Source: JBBIWA01 sp037439425
GTDB taxonomy: Bacteria > Acidobacteriota > Blastocatellia > RBC074
DNA length: 64,000 nucleotides
Assembly: GCA_037439425.1 (NCBI GenBank)
Contig: JBBIWA010000001.1
Location: 186,001-250,000, forward strand
Direction of reading: 5' to 3'
Positions within the stretch are counted from its first letter, which is position 1. Each line of letters begins with the position of its first letter. Below, one piece after another: positions 38,398 to 48,066 of this stretch. Both the position numbers and the translations under genes were made by a program. The notes below the pieces were generated by a model that was not told the origin of the DNA, did no database searches, and saw nothing but the letters and a program-made list of their open reading frames with translations.

Positions 38398-39418
38398 TTT
38401 TCATCGAAGCCGATGGCACGCGGCACGGTTACGCTGGGAAACTGAACCAATATCGAGTATCAAGATTTCTGGGGCCACACTACGGGCGGCACTTTCATTG
38501 ATTACTATGTGAACGGATACTCTTCAGCGCAGGGCAGTGCACCGCTTTATGCCAGTGCGACATTGCCGAATGGAACGAATATCTCATTTGGTGCGCCAGG
38601 CGCGAACGCGGTCTACCCGACACTGATTCGCGACGCCAACTATCTCACGATCACCTACCAGAACAATTCCGGGCCGCAGATTGAGACCATCCCTGATACG
38701 CTGGGCCAGACGATTCAATTCTACTATGGCAGCAACAATCTGCTGACGGCGATTACCGCGCCGGAATTGACCAGCGGCACGCGCACGCTCGTCCGGCTGC
38801 AGTACCAGGATCTGACTTTGAGCTACAACTACACGACCAAGCTGACGCCGCGCGTGCGCAATGGCCCGATCCAGGTCATCAAAGCCATCTACTATCCGAG
38901 CACTGCGACCGGTTACTGGTTCGGCGACGGCGATTCGTATTCCACCCTATACCGAAGCGAAAGAGCGATGGGCAGCGCAGGAGGGCAGCGCTCAAGGCTT
39001 CTTCACTAATGGCCGACTAATGGCTGGGCCGAAAATCCTGGGGCGCACTCATCCTTGCGTGTCTGTTGAGAGTGAAACCCCTGCACGCTAGAAGCGTGCG
39101 CTCCCAGGTTTTCATCGCGCAGTGATAAGTACCGCGATGGAGAGGGCCGGATTCACGGTGAGATCGCTTATGGGGCAGGCTTCGTTTTGGACGTGGTCGA
39201 GACCAAATTCGATGCGTTGGGGCGAGTCTGGAAACAGATGCGGCCTTATCACAGCGGAGAGGCCGGGGCCTGGACGGTGGTTGAATACGCGGCTCGGGTC
39301 AAGAAGACAACAGCGCCCGATAGCAACATCGTTGAGCGGTTTTATGACGACGCTCCGGCTCCGAGCGCGGCCCTGCCGAAGGCCAAAGGCAATTGCCAGA
39401 TTGAGCAGCACAGGAAAG
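38398..39418 (+). pseudogene. RHS-repeat gene relic
   Basis: The first part (about 38398-39000) reads as RHS N-terminal strand repeats (PLYASATLPNGTNISFG, YLTITYQNNSGPQIETIPDT) with at least one frame change near 38440. After the hairpin repeat at 39029-39119 another piece resumes in a different frame (FVLDVVETKFDALGRVWKQM, AGAWTVVEYAARVKK) and ends at a stop. No core or toxin survives. The relic lies immediately before the MFS gene. Confidence 0.7.
39029..39119 (+). repeat. Two-hairpin intergenic repeat, copy D
   Basis: This copy is GCCGAAAATCCTGGGGCG, a shortened first arm, GTTGAGAGTGAAACCCCTG, then GCACGCTAGAAGCGTGC and CTCCCAGGTTTTCATCGCG. It interrupts the RHS relic, so at least this copy has moved or been inserted after the RHS gene decayed. 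Confidence 0.75.
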
Positions 39419-39471
39419 CTTGACTTCATCCCACGCCAGCTTTGACAATTCCATTTCTTTATCGAGTTGCC

Positions 39472-40803
39472 ATGCGAAGAACGAAAGAGCTGGGTGAGTC
39501 TTGCACACTTGGAGGCGCGAAGGGGGCTGCTGAAACTGATTGGCAGCGTCGCACAGCCACCTTCCGCGCGCTGCGTCATTACAATTACCGTCTCTTCTGG
39601 ACTGGCTCGTTTCTCTCAAACATCGGCACCTGGATGCAAACGGTGGCACAGGGCTGGCTGGTGCGCGAGCTGACGGCCTCGCCATTTCTGATCGGGTTTG
39701 TCGCCTTCGCGAGCGCATTTCCGCAACTGGCCTTTTCGCTCTTCAGCGGCGTTTATGCTGATCTGTTCAATCGCCGCAAGCTACTGCTCGCCACCCAGGC
39801 CGCCCAGCTCATCTGTGCCGCAGCTTTGGGCACGCTCGTCTTACTGCGGCAACTGAACATTTGGCTGGTGCTTTCGATCTGGCATGTGATTGCGATTTCG
39901 TTTGCCAGTGGTCTGGCTTCAACGCTGGCTTCGCCGACTTATCAGGCATTGACGCTCGACCTCGTGGGCCGCGAAGACTTGCCGAGCGCGGTTGCGCTCA
40001 ACTCAGCGCAGTTCAATCTCTCACGCATCGTCGGGCCAACGATGAGCGGCCTGGTCTTCAGCGTGGCTGGGGTAGCGGGTTGTTTCTATTTCAACAGTCT
40101 GAGCTTTCTGGCTGTAATCGTGGCGCTATGGTTGATGCGCTTCCCGCCGTGGCAAGCGCCCGGGGAAAGAAATACGCGTGAGATGATGCGACAGTTGCTT
40201 GCCGGGCTCAGCTACGTGAGCGGGCGTCCGCGGGTGCTGGCGCTGCTGGGCATTGCGACAATAACGAGCATCTTCGGTCTGCCTTACCTCACATTCATGC
40301 CAATCTTCGCACGCGACGTACTAGGGCTGGATGCGCGCGGGCTAGCTTCCCTGTGGGCAGCGACCGGCACGGGAGCTTTGACGAGCGCGCTCCTCACCGC
40401 TTCCCTCGATCACGTTCGAGGGCGTGGCCCTTTCCTGCTGGGTGCCACTCTGTTTTTCGGGCTGGCAGTTATTGCTTTTGCACTCTCGCAAAGTTACCTC
40501 TGGTCATTCTGCTGCCTAATGCTGGTTGGCGGCGGGATGGTGAGCATTACCACAACGGTCAACACATTGCTGCAAACGCTGGTGAGAGACGAAATGCGCG
40601 GGCGCGTGATGAGTATGTATTCGCTTACCTTCCTGGGATTCCCGCCGCTGGGCAGTCTGCTTCTTGGCTCAGTCGCCGATCTGCTGGGCTCGCACTGGGG
40701 CTACAACGGCACGCAACTGGCGCTGGCCTGTAGCGGCGCATTTATCGTGCTTGCGGCCATCTACGTCCTGATTGCCAAGCCGCGTGTCAGAGCGCTGGAT
40801 TGA
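39472..40803 (+). CDS. MFS transporter (EntS/MFS_3 type)
   Basis: The product has about twelve membrane helices. The N-terminal half contains FWTGSFLSNIGTWMQTVAQG, then LFSGVYADLFNRRKLLLATQ, the typical loop 2-3 motif of MFS_3 exporters. The C-terminal half repeats the pattern (DEMRGRVMSMYSLTFLGFPP). MFS_3 members export siderophores, drugs or lipids by proton antiport. The ATG at 39472 is chosen; a TTG-like extension from 39442 runs into the RHS relic. No regulator is adjacent. Confidence 0.85.
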   Translation: MRRTKELGESCTLGGAKGAAETDWQRRTATFRALRHYNYRLFWTGSFLSNIGTWMQTVAQGWLVRELTASPFLIGFVAFASAFPQLAFSLFSGVYADLFNRRKLLLATQAAQLICAAALGTLVLLRQLNIWLVLSIWHVIAISFASGLASTLASPTYQALTLDLVGREDLPSAVALNSAQFNLSRIVGPTMSGLVFSVAGVAGCFYFNSLSFLAVIVALWLMRFPPWQAPGERNTREMMRQLLAGLSYVSGRPRVLALLGIATITSIFGLPYLTFMPIFARDVLGLDARGLASLWAATGTGALTSALLTASLDHVRGRGPFLLGATLFFGLAVIAFALSQSYLWSFCCLMLVGGGMVSITTTVNTLLQTLVRDEMRGRVMSMYSLTFLGFPPLGSLLLGSVADLLGSHWGYNGTQLALACSGAFIVLAAIYVLIAKPRVRALD

Positions 40804-40835
40804 AAAACGAAAGAAAGCGGGAACTTATCGCTCTG

Positions 40836-41594
40836 CTAGCGTCCGCCATCAATGCCAAACACCTCGCCGGTGATAAAGCTGGCCTCATCTGAGGCCAGAT
40901 AGGCGATTAGTTCAGCTACCTCCTCTGGCGCTCCGGCGCGGCGCAAAGGAGTCGCCTCGATCACCTCTTGCAGGCGCTCTGGTGGCGAGAACTTGTCGTG
41001 GAAAGGCGTCAGGATGATCCCTGGCGCAACTGCATTGACGGTGATGTTGTACTGACCCAGCTCGCTGGCCAACCCTTTGGTGAAGGTATTGACTGCGCCC
41101 TTGGCCGCAGCATACGGAAGCCAGCCGCTGAGCCCGCCCAGCTCGGCAGCCAGTGACGAGACATTGATGATCCGGCCACGCTGATTCTGCTTCATATACG
41201 GGATCACTGCTTGTGAACAGAGAAAAACGCTTTTGAGATTGACGGCCAGGACCGCGTCCCACAGCTCTTCGCTGCATTCCTCAATCGGCGCCAGCTTGAC
41301 AATACTTCCGGCGTTATTCACCAGAATATCGATCCGCCCGAAATTCTGCAGCGCCTCGGCCACCAGGCGCGTCACGTCAGTTAGTCGCGTCACATCGGCG
41401 CGCGCACTGTAAGCATTGCGGCGCATGGCGTGAATCTCTGCTACTGCTTCCGCAGCCCCACGCTCATTGCTCAGGTAGTTAAGCACCACTGCGGCTCCAT
41501 TGCGTGCCAGCGTAACTGCCGTTGCACGCCCAATACCAGAGCTGGCGCCGGTCACGATTGCTACTTTGCCTCGCAGATCAAATTGCGCCGCCAT
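40836..41594 (-). CDS. Short-chain dehydrogenase/reductase (FabG-like)
   Basis: A classical SDR of 252 residues: nucleotide motif TGASSGIGRA, NNAG motif, catalytic serine in NVSSLAAELGG, and YAAAKGA with the Tyr/Lys pair. The C-terminal FITGEVFGIDGG is also typical. An Asn after the first strand (LNYLSNERGAAE) hints at NADP preference. The ATG at 41594 gives a normal N-terminus. The substrate is not evident. Confidence 0.85.
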   Translation of the reverse strand: MAAQFDLRGKVAIVTGASSGIGRATAVTLARNGAAVVLNYLSNERGAAEAVAEIHAMRRNAYSARADVTRLTDVTRLVAEALQNFGRIDILVNNAGSIVKLAPIEECSEELWDAVLAVNLKSVFLCSQAVIPYMKQNQRGRIINVSSLAAELGGLSGWLPYAAAKGAVNTFTKGLASELGQYNITVNAVAPGIILTPFHDKFSPPERLQEVIEATPLRRAGAPEEVAELIAYLASDEASFITGEVFGIDGGR

Positions 41595-41669
41595 AAATGA
41601 GTGGCGAATGATAAGTGACGAGTGATGAGTAACTGAAACAATATGCTCCTCACTTGCCACTTATCACTG

Positions 41670-42953
41670 TTAATAATATCTCCTTCCTTTCAACTTCTCC
41701 GGCAGACATTCCATCTCCGCCTGGCCTGATTCGTAGTCGTGAGCGTAGTGGTAGCCCTGGCCATAGCCCAAGCCTTTCATCAAGGCAGTGGGCGCGTTCC
41801 GCAGATGAAGCGGCACCGGCTCGGCCTGTGTGGCGCGAGCATCCGCGGCCGCGGCTTCATAAGCTGTATAGACGCGATTGGACTTGGGCGCCCGGGCCAG
41901 GTAGATGGCCGCCTCAGCCAATGCTAAGCGGGCTTCAGGTAGACCGATAAGGTGGGTTGCCTGAGCTGCTGCCGCTGCGACGAGCAGGGCCTGTGGATCG
42001 GCCATCCCGATATCTTCCGAAGCGTGATGCACAATGCGCCGGGCAATGAACATCGGGTCTTCGCCTGCTTCCAGCATGCGCGCTAACCAATAAAGCGCCG
42101 CGTCCACGTCCGAATTGCGCATGGATTTGATGAAAGCCGAGATCAGATTATAATGCTGCTCGCCCGTTTTGTCATAAAGAGCTGTGGCGCGCTGCAAGGC
42201 TTCGCGCAAGCCTTCTTCAGTGATCACGTGCACGCCGCGCTGATCAGCCGGCGTGGCAGTGAGAGCTAGTTCGAGCGTATTGAGCGCCACGCGCGCATCG
42301 CCGCCAGCGTAAGCTGCCAGTCTCTTCACCAGCTCAGCGTCTATCTCGACCCGATGGCTGCCCAGGCCACGTTCCTCGTCGCGCAGGGCTTGCCAGATAA
42401 TGCGGGCCAATTCATCTTCAGTGAGCTGATTCAGAACGAAGACTTTGAGGCGCGAAAGCAGCGCCGAATTCAGCTCGAAGGATGGGTTTTCGGTCGTCGC
42501 GCCGATGAGGATGATCGTGCCGTTTTCGACAAAGGGGAGAAAGGCATCCTGCTGCGCGCGGTTGAAACGGTGAATCTCATCAATAAAGAGCACGGTCTGG
42601 CGATTCAGTTTCTTCCGCACTTGAGCGGCATTCGTCATGACCTGACGGATCTCTTTGATGCCAGAGGTCACCGCGCTGAAAGGAACAAACTCGGCCAGAG
42701 TGCGCGCGGCAATCAATCGGGCAAGCGTCGTCTTGCCGCTACCTGGCGGCCCCCAGAAGACGAGCGAAGTCAAACGGTCTTGCTCGATCAAACGGCGCAG
42801 CAATTTGCCCGGGCCGAGCAGGTGTTCCTGGCCGATGAACTCTTCCAGCCTGCGCGGACGCATCCGCTCGGCAAGCGGCTCTGCTTGGGATTCAACCGAA
42901 GCGCCTGACCCTTCTTCGTCAAAGAGATTGGGGATGTTCCGAATGCGCGACAT
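41670..42953 (-). CDS. rarA: Replication-associated recombination protein RarA (MgsA)
   Basis: This AAA+ ATPase acts at stalled replication forks and is related to clamp-loader subunits. It shows PRRLEEFIGQEHLLGPGK, Walker A in FWGPPGSGKTTLARLI, Walker B in VLFIDEIHRFNRAQQDAFL, sensor 1 in GATTENPSFELNSALLSR, and the C-terminal helical region (ALYWLARMLEAGEDPMFIAR). The length (427) is normal. Confidence 0.95.
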   Translation of the reverse strand: MSRIRNIPNLFDEEGSGASVESQAEPLAERMRPRRLEEFIGQEHLLGPGKLLRRLIEQDRLTSLVFWGPPGSGKTTLARLIAARTLAEFVPFSAVTSGIKEIRQVMTNAAQVRKKLNRQTVLFIDEIHRFNRAQQDAFLPFVENGTIILIGATTENPSFELNSALLSRLKVFVLNQLTEDELARIIWQALRDEERGLGSHRVEIDAELVKRLAAYAGGDARVALNTLELALTATPADQRGVHVITEEGLREALQRATALYDKTGEQHYNLISAFIKSMRNSDVDAALYWLARMLEAGEDPMFIARRIVHHASEDIGMADPQALLVAAAAAQATHLIGLPEARLALAEAAIYLARAPKSNRVYTAYEAAAADARATQAEPVPLHLRNAPTALMKGLGYGQGYHYAHDYESGQAEMECLPEKLKGRRYY

Positions 42954-43015
42954 AAAATAAGCATATCACAAGTGTGGAGAGAAGGACGGCAGGCAGAGGC
43001 CCACTTTTTTACCCC

Positions 43016-43876
43016 CTACGCTTTGCGCAGAAAATCAATCACTAGACGGGCAAACTCGGCCGGCATCTCTTCCTGCGGCGCATGCCCACAGGGCAGAAAT
43101 TTCAACTCAGCATTCGGCAGCTCACGGACCAGTTGCTGGCCGAACTTTGGCCGGAGGATACGATCTTGCTGCCCCCAGATGATCAGCGATGGCTGGCGCA
43201 CCAGATGCAGATGGCGCACCACTGTGTTCAGGTCCCAAGCTTGCAAAGTGGCGATGATGGCTCGCTGACAAGCTGGATCGCGGAGCATTGAATAGTAGGT
43301 TGCTACCCTTTCAGGTGTGATCGTCGAGCGCAAACGGTAAATAACTCGCATCCGCCTTTCGAGGAAGAGGGGTGAAAGCGTCAGCAGCTTGAAGATGTAA
43401 AAACCGACCTCTCGGCCAAAGCTGCCACTGCTTCCCAGCAGGAAGCGTAAGAGCACTAGCCGCACCGGAGCCGGATAGACAGCAGGGGCTACCAGTACCA
43501 TTCGCGCCACGCGCTCTGAGTAACCTTCGGCCAAACGCAATGCCACTGCTCCACCCAATGAATTGCCAACAAGCACAGCGCGTTCAATTCTTAACTGGTC
43601 CATTAGTCCGAGCACAAGCTCTACCTGGGTATCGAGCCGATAATCGCCTGCTGGTTTATCGCTTGCACCAAACCCTTTCAGATCCAGCGCGATTGTGCGG
43701 CAGTGCTGGCTGATTAGGTCAAAAACTCCCTGCCAGGTGTAGCTCATCGAGCACAAACCGTGGATCAATACAACTGCTTCACCACCCGCACCGCTTTCAC
43801 GATAAGCAAGCCATACATCACCCACCTTGACCCTCTGGAGCGCCCTTTGCTGGACTGGAGAGGCTTGATTGATCAT
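43016..43876 (-). CDS. Alpha/beta-fold hydrolase
   Basis: The 286-residue product has the oxyanion region LIHGLCSM, the nucleophile elbow GNSLGGAVAL, the acid in WGQQDRI and the histidine in CGHAPQEE. This is the standard triad of an esterase, lipase or related enzyme. The ATG at 43876 has GAGGGG upstream; the longer frame is unlikely. It follows rarA by a short gap. The substrate is unknown. Confidence 0.85.
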   Translation of the reverse strand: MINQASPVQQRALQRVKVGDVWLAYRESGAGGEAVVLIHGLCSMSYTWQGVFDLISQHCRTIALDLKGFGASDKPAGDYRLDTQVELVLGLMDQLRIERAVLVGNSLGGAVALRLAEGYSERVARMVLVAPAVYPAPVRLVLLRFLLGSSGSFGREVGFYIFKLLTLSPLFLERRMRVIYRLRSTITPERVATYYSMLRDPACQRAIIATLQAWDLNTVVRHLHLVRQPSLIIWGQQDRILRPKFGQQLVRELPNAELKFLPCGHAPQEEMPAEFARLVIDFLRKA

Positions 43877-44385
43877 ATTACCCCTCTTACCCTCCCTTCC
43901 TGACACCTTACGTAAAGGAGCAAAGCTTTGCAAGCCAGACGAATAATCCACCCGTTGAACCCACTGGGAATCGCTTCCATTCACCTAATTCATTGGTAGA
44001 GCGGAGGATAGGAGCGAGCAGCTGATTCCGCGGCGGAGCGCTGTCGATTGTGACTGTTTAATTACCAGCTAAATGTATAACTTGGGCACGCAGGTTTCAG
44101 CGTGGGCTAAAAAATGGCTCAGACAGAAGGCTAGAGGGAAAATTAAATCTCCTTTGGGTCAAAGAGTTAGCCTGGTAGTGAGTGCTAGCGTATTGACTAG
44201 GTCTAAAACAGCTTCTTAGCATGAGGGCGGTTTTACCCGCATCAAAAGCGGCCTCCGGTGTTGCCTCTTTAAGTGGGTCTGCTTTCCAGAACACTCACAG
44301 CTTAATGAGTCAAAGAAGCAACAAGATGTGGGAGATAAACAATTAACGAAGTGGAGCTATAAACCGAGCAAGATCTTGTTTTTTT
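43877..44385. other. Intergenic region, no gene seen
   Basis: Nothing with coding character. A short Pro/Ala-rich minus-strand frame near 44100-44290 is not convincing. Confidence 0.4.
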
Positions 44386-45108
44386 ATGGGCAAGCCTATG
44401 GCAGTGAGTGAAGAATCCTTAAAAACTTTGTTTGCCGATGTTTTCCAACAAATTACCAAGCGCTCTGTTAGCCCAGAGATTCACGTCTCTTTTTATCCCT
44501 TCGCTGGACTTAACCATACGATCCGTATTCGCAAGCAACGCGTCTACGTCAGGGTTTCAGACATTTTGCGCGACGCGCCCCGGCCAGTTCACCACGCACT
44601 AGCCCATATTCTGGTGGGCAAGCTCTTCAACAAAAAGGTCACGCGGGAATACGAGGCTCTATACCGAGAGTATGCTTACCAGCCTCACGTGCTTCGCGCT
44701 TCGGACCTGGCACGCCGTCAGCGCGGGCGTAAACAACTCAATGGTGCTGCCGGGCGCGTTTATGATCTGGATAAGATCTTTGACCGGCTCAACCGGCGCT
44801 ACTTCAATAATGAGCTGCCCAAGCCTGCGCTCAGTTGGAGCGCGCGCCGCACCAAACGCATTCTCGGCCATCACGACTCGGTTCACGATGCCATCGTCAT
44901 CAGCCGCTCGCTTGATCACCCTGATACGCCGCAGTTTCTGGTCGAGTATGTGCTTTATCACGAAATGCTGCACATCAAGCACCGACCGCGCATCGTTAAC
45001 GGGCGCCGCCTCTTTCACACCAACGCCTTCCGCGCTGAAGAAAAACGCTTCGACCGCTACGAAGAGGCCATCGCGCATTTGGAGCGGCTCACTAAAAGGC
45101 GCAGTTGA
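44386..45108 (+). CDS. SprT/YgjP-like zinc metallopeptidase
   Basis: The 240-residue product has a central region with HEMLHIKHRPRIVNGRRLFH, an HExxH zinc site with a third histidine in the following segment. Its first half is basic with LAHILVGKLFNKKV. SprT-like proteins are small DNA-repair or housekeeping proteases, but the substrate of this one is unknown. An in-frame ATG at 44398 is an alternative start. Confidence 0.8.
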   Translation: MGKPMAVSEESLKTLFADVFQQITKRSVSPEIHVSFYPFAGLNHTIRIRKQRVYVRVSDILRDAPRPVHHALAHILVGKLFNKKVTREYEALYREYAYQPHVLRASDLARRQRGRKQLNGAAGRVYDLDKIFDRLNRRYFNNELPKPALSWSARRTKRILGHHDSVHDAIVISRSLDHPDTPQFLVEYVLYHEMLHIKHRPRIVNGRRLFHTNAFRAEEKRFDRYEEAIAHLERLTKRRS

Positions 45109-45115
45109 GGTTGTG

Positions 45116-45877
45116 CTACCCGCTCATCCCTGAAAGGAAATCCTTGGGATTTTCCAGGGAGGATGCCAAGGCTATCCGTTCGGGCGGTGTAAGCGGCCAG
45201 AGCTCAGATTGGAAACCATCGAGCAGGGCTGAAACAGCCAGCTCCATAATCAGCCATTTTCTGGGGAAGGAAAGAAAATGCAGGCCAGTGCGCCAGGCCC
45301 GCGGTCTTGCTTGACTGTATTTGATCACGGCTTGAATTTCGCACTTCGCTTGGGCACAGGAAAGAATAAGTCTCTGACCCACCTCAAGTGGGCCAGGAGT
45401 AAGCAACCGGGCTCCGTGGCGACTGATGTTCTCTGTGCTCACCAGCCAGGGCGAGTCAACTGACGGGGCCTGAAGATGAAACTTGAGAGAGAGCTGATGG
45501 CGTGGTTCACGGCGCCGGGTGCGACATTTGCGCCTCGACTGAGCAGGGTGCGCAGTTTCGATTTGATTGCGAACCAACTGCCTGATCTCCTGGCGATCAC
45601 CAGGCTTGAGGTTGAGAAACCTGATACCAATGCCGATTCCTGGCTGAGCGAAACAGACCTCACCCGTGGAACTCACCGTCTGGCAGTCGGGTAAAGTCAA
45701 CACCAGGGAAACCAGTTTGTGCCGTGCTACTTCGGGACAATCACTAATCAAGAGGCCGTGTTGGCTTAGGCTCACTGTGTGAGCATAATGAACCTGCCCG
45801 CCGCAGACCAGAGTAATGGGGCAGACCACGGCAGCGCGTTCCGCAACTCGCCTCTCGAGCGGCCTTTTCGTCAACAT
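45116..45877 (-). CDS. Tandem PilZ-domain protein
   Basis: Two PilZ domains are readable. The first has RRVAERAAV and VSLSQHGLLI; the second has RRREPRHQLSL and ENISRHGARL. These match the RxxxR and (D/N)xSxxG cyclic-di-GMP-binding motifs. In the first domain SLSQHG deviates at the (D/N) position, so it may bind weakly. There is no membrane segment. It is probably a c-di-GMP-responsive cytoplasmic effector; its target is not shown. It is convergent with the SprT-like gene. Confidence 0.8.
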   Translation of the reverse strand: MLTKRPLERRVAERAAVVCPITLVCGGQVHYAHTVSLSQHGLLISDCPEVARHKLVSLVLTLPDCQTVSSTGEVCFAQPGIGIGIRFLNLKPGDRQEIRQLVRNQIETAHPAQSRRKCRTRRREPRHQLSLKFHLQAPSVDSPWLVSTENISRHGARLLTPGPLEVGQRLILSCAQAKCEIQAVIKYSQARPRAWRTGLHFLSFPRKWLIMELAVSALLDGFQSELWPLTPPERIALASSLENPKDFLSGMSG

Positions 45878-46279
45878 GCTCGAAGCTCCTCCTGAAGGCT
45901 GAGAGCTGCGATCTTAGCTCCCGGCACGCTTAAGACTGACTACTGTTGGGGCCTTGACAGCAGTCAAAGTAGGTTGCGGCCATCTCAAAGGCGTTTTAGG
46001 ATCTTAACATTCGTCTCACAATCAGCCGTGCTAATTCTCGACACAGAGGTTGCCACTCGCTATAATTTCTTGGTCGTTTGAGCAAAAGCGGCTTTTGCCC
46101 CCCAGGCCTTGAGGCAACCTGTGTCCATCAAGCGATCAAGCCAGACAGTTTACCCTCTGGCACCTGCAATCCCGGATTGTGGGAGAGAAGATGCGGATTG
46201 GAGCTTGCGGCGGAGCAACTATCCGCCAGCCCTGATCAAGCATTGAAAGCAGCAGAAACTCGATTATGAGGTAAGCAAA
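45878..46279. other. Intergenic region, no gene seen
   Basis: This lies between divergent genes (PilZ and the surface-protein gene) and should contain both promoters. No clear promoter consensus or hairpin was identified. Confidence 0.35.
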
Positions 46280-47986
46280 GTGAAATCAATTCGACCACTC
46301 AGGACTACTACGTGGCTTGCGCTCCTGCTACTGCTGGCGAGCGCAATTCCGGCTCTCACCGATCGTGCCCTCTCCTTTTCAGCCTTTGCCCAGCAACCTG
46401 CCGTCGCGGTCGTGAATGCGGCCAGCTATGCTAACGACTTCATAGTAGCGCCCAATTCCATCGCTGCCGCTTTTGGCAGCTTCAAGACGCAGAATGATCA
46501 GGTCTATTCCGCCCTGAGCCGGCCCCTGCCCACCAGTCTGGGCGGCGTCAAGGTCACGGTTAATGGCGTGGATGCGGGCCTGTTTTTCGTCAGCAACACC
46601 CAGATTAACTTTCTGATTCCGGCCTCGACGCCCATCGGCACAGTGTCAGTGACTGTGACCAATTCAGATAACACTACCAGAACTGGGACGATGACGATCG
46701 CTCAAACTGCTGCGGGCATTTTCACGGCCAGAGCCAATGGCCAAGGCGTCGCTGCTGCTGTGACGACCACTGATGGAGTAAATTTTAAAGCCGTAGGTAA
46801 CTCGGATGGCACCGAGCTGGATGTGGACCCGGGCAGCAGCACACAGCCAAACTATCTTGTTCTTTTTGCCACTGGCTTGCGTAACGCCCCGGCTGCAAAC
46901 CCTGATGATAGCAATGGTGTGGCTGAGGCCGTGACCGTGACGATTCAAGGCGTTCCAGCCACAGTGACTTACGCTGGACGACAGCCTGACTTTGATGGGC
47001 TCGATCAAATCAACCTCATCATCCCGCCGCAACTGGCCGGATTGGGAAGCGTCAAAGTGAAGCTCATCATTGGCGACAAGACAGCCAACGTGGTCACGAT
47101 TAAAATCGCGGGCACTCCGCCGCCGATTAATGTGCTGCCAATTGAGCCTGGGCAAACGATTGTGGGTGCGCTCACAGCCGACGATCAGGTGCAAGATGCC
47201 GGTGATGGCAGCGGCAATTCATTCTTTTTCGATGCCTACATCTTCCGTGCCACACCTGATTTGACCATTGCTGTGGATTTGCGCTCATCGCAGTTTGACG
47301 CTGCGATCATTATTTACAAAGTGAACAGCGACAACACGCTCAGTTTTTTTGCCGCCGATGATCAGTTAGGTGGGATGGGCGAGGGTAAGATCGAGAATAA
47401 CAACGCGCTTTTGCTAACAGTGCTGCCGGACAATTCCGAGTATGTAATCTTTGCTACCAGCGCTGATGTGGATCCGAACGGGATGGGCAACTACACGCTC
47501 AAGCTGTTGACCAATGTGATCCAGCCTGTCAGCTACGGGACAACCATTTCCAACGCCAGCATTGCCACCACAGACCTCCAGACTTCCGCTGGCGATTATC
47601 TGGACGCCTACTGGTTCAGCGGCGTGCAGGGCGACTCGGTGCGGATCAGAATGGATTCCACTGATTTTGATTCATTCTTAATCCTTAACCACCGCAATGG
47701 TGATCTCATCGCCTTTGATGACAACAGCGGCGGCGGGCCAAGTGGTGTTAATGCGCAAATTACCCAGCAACTGCCAGAGAGTGGCGTGTTCATCGTCATT
47801 GCGACACCTTTTGCTCCTAACAAGACCGGCAACTATAGCTTCACTCTGGTCAAACAGAGCAGTGGCAGTGGCTCTGGTGATACCACTCAATCTTTTGCTC
47901 CAGGCCGCGAGTGGCGCGACGAACGTGGAGTGCGAGGCTCAAACACTGACCGTTACGCCTTACGCCGTGTAGTTGTACCCAGATAA
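46280..47986 (+). CDS. Secreted protein with TIGR03437-like and PPC-like domains
   Basis: The 568-residue product has a signal peptide (TTWLALLLLLASAIPALTD), then VAVVNAASYANDFIVAPNSI and VNGVDAGLFFVSNTQINFLI, the sequence pattern of the 'Solibacter uncharacterised C-terminal domain' (TIGR03437) common in Acidobacteria. From residue about 300 come two beta-rich domains of bacterial pre-peptidase C-terminal (PPC) type (FDAYIFRATPDLTIAVDLRS, YLDAYWFSGVQGDSVRIRMD, GNYTLKLL and GNYSFTLV). These domains help secretion or cell-surface binding. The C-terminal tail (GREWRDERGVRG onwards) is Arg-rich and unlike the rest, so a small frameshift near 47880 may have replaced the original end. Confidence 0.8.
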   Translation: MKSIRPLRTTTWLALLLLLASAIPALTDRALSFSAFAQQPAVAVVNAASYANDFIVAPNSIAAAFGSFKTQNDQVYSALSRPLPTSLGGVKVTVNGVDAGLFFVSNTQINFLIPASTPIGTVSVTVTNSDNTTRTGTMTIAQTAAGIFTARANGQGVAAAVTTTDGVNFKAVGNSDGTELDVDPGSSTQPNYLVLFATGLRNAPAANPDDSNGVAEAVTVTIQGVPATVTYAGRQPDFDGLDQINLIIPPQLAGLGSVKVKLIIGDKTANVVTIKIAGTPPPINVLPIEPGQTIVGALTADDQVQDAGDGSGNSFFFDAYIFRATPDLTIAVDLRSSQFDAAIIIYKVNSDNTLSFFAADDQLGGMGEGKIENNNALLLTVLPDNSEYVIFATSADVDPNGMGNYTLKLLTNVIQPVSYGTTISNASIATTDLQTSAGDYLDAYWFSGVQGDSVRIRMDSTDFDSFLILNHRNGDLIAFDDNSGGGPSGVNAQITQQLPESGVFIVIATPFAPNKTGNYSFTLVKQSSGSGSGDTTQSFAPGREWRDERGVRGSNTDRYALRRVVVPR

Positions 47987-48066
47987 GAAGAGGCGTTTGG
48001 TGACTGGTGCCGGCTGTTGCATCTGGTTGGGCCGATTGCTCCCTATCACCCGACGCCCAGCATCCT

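Noticed and set aside
37991..39471. Prophage or integron region
   Set aside because: No integrase, att site or structural gene; only RHS relic and hairpin repeats.
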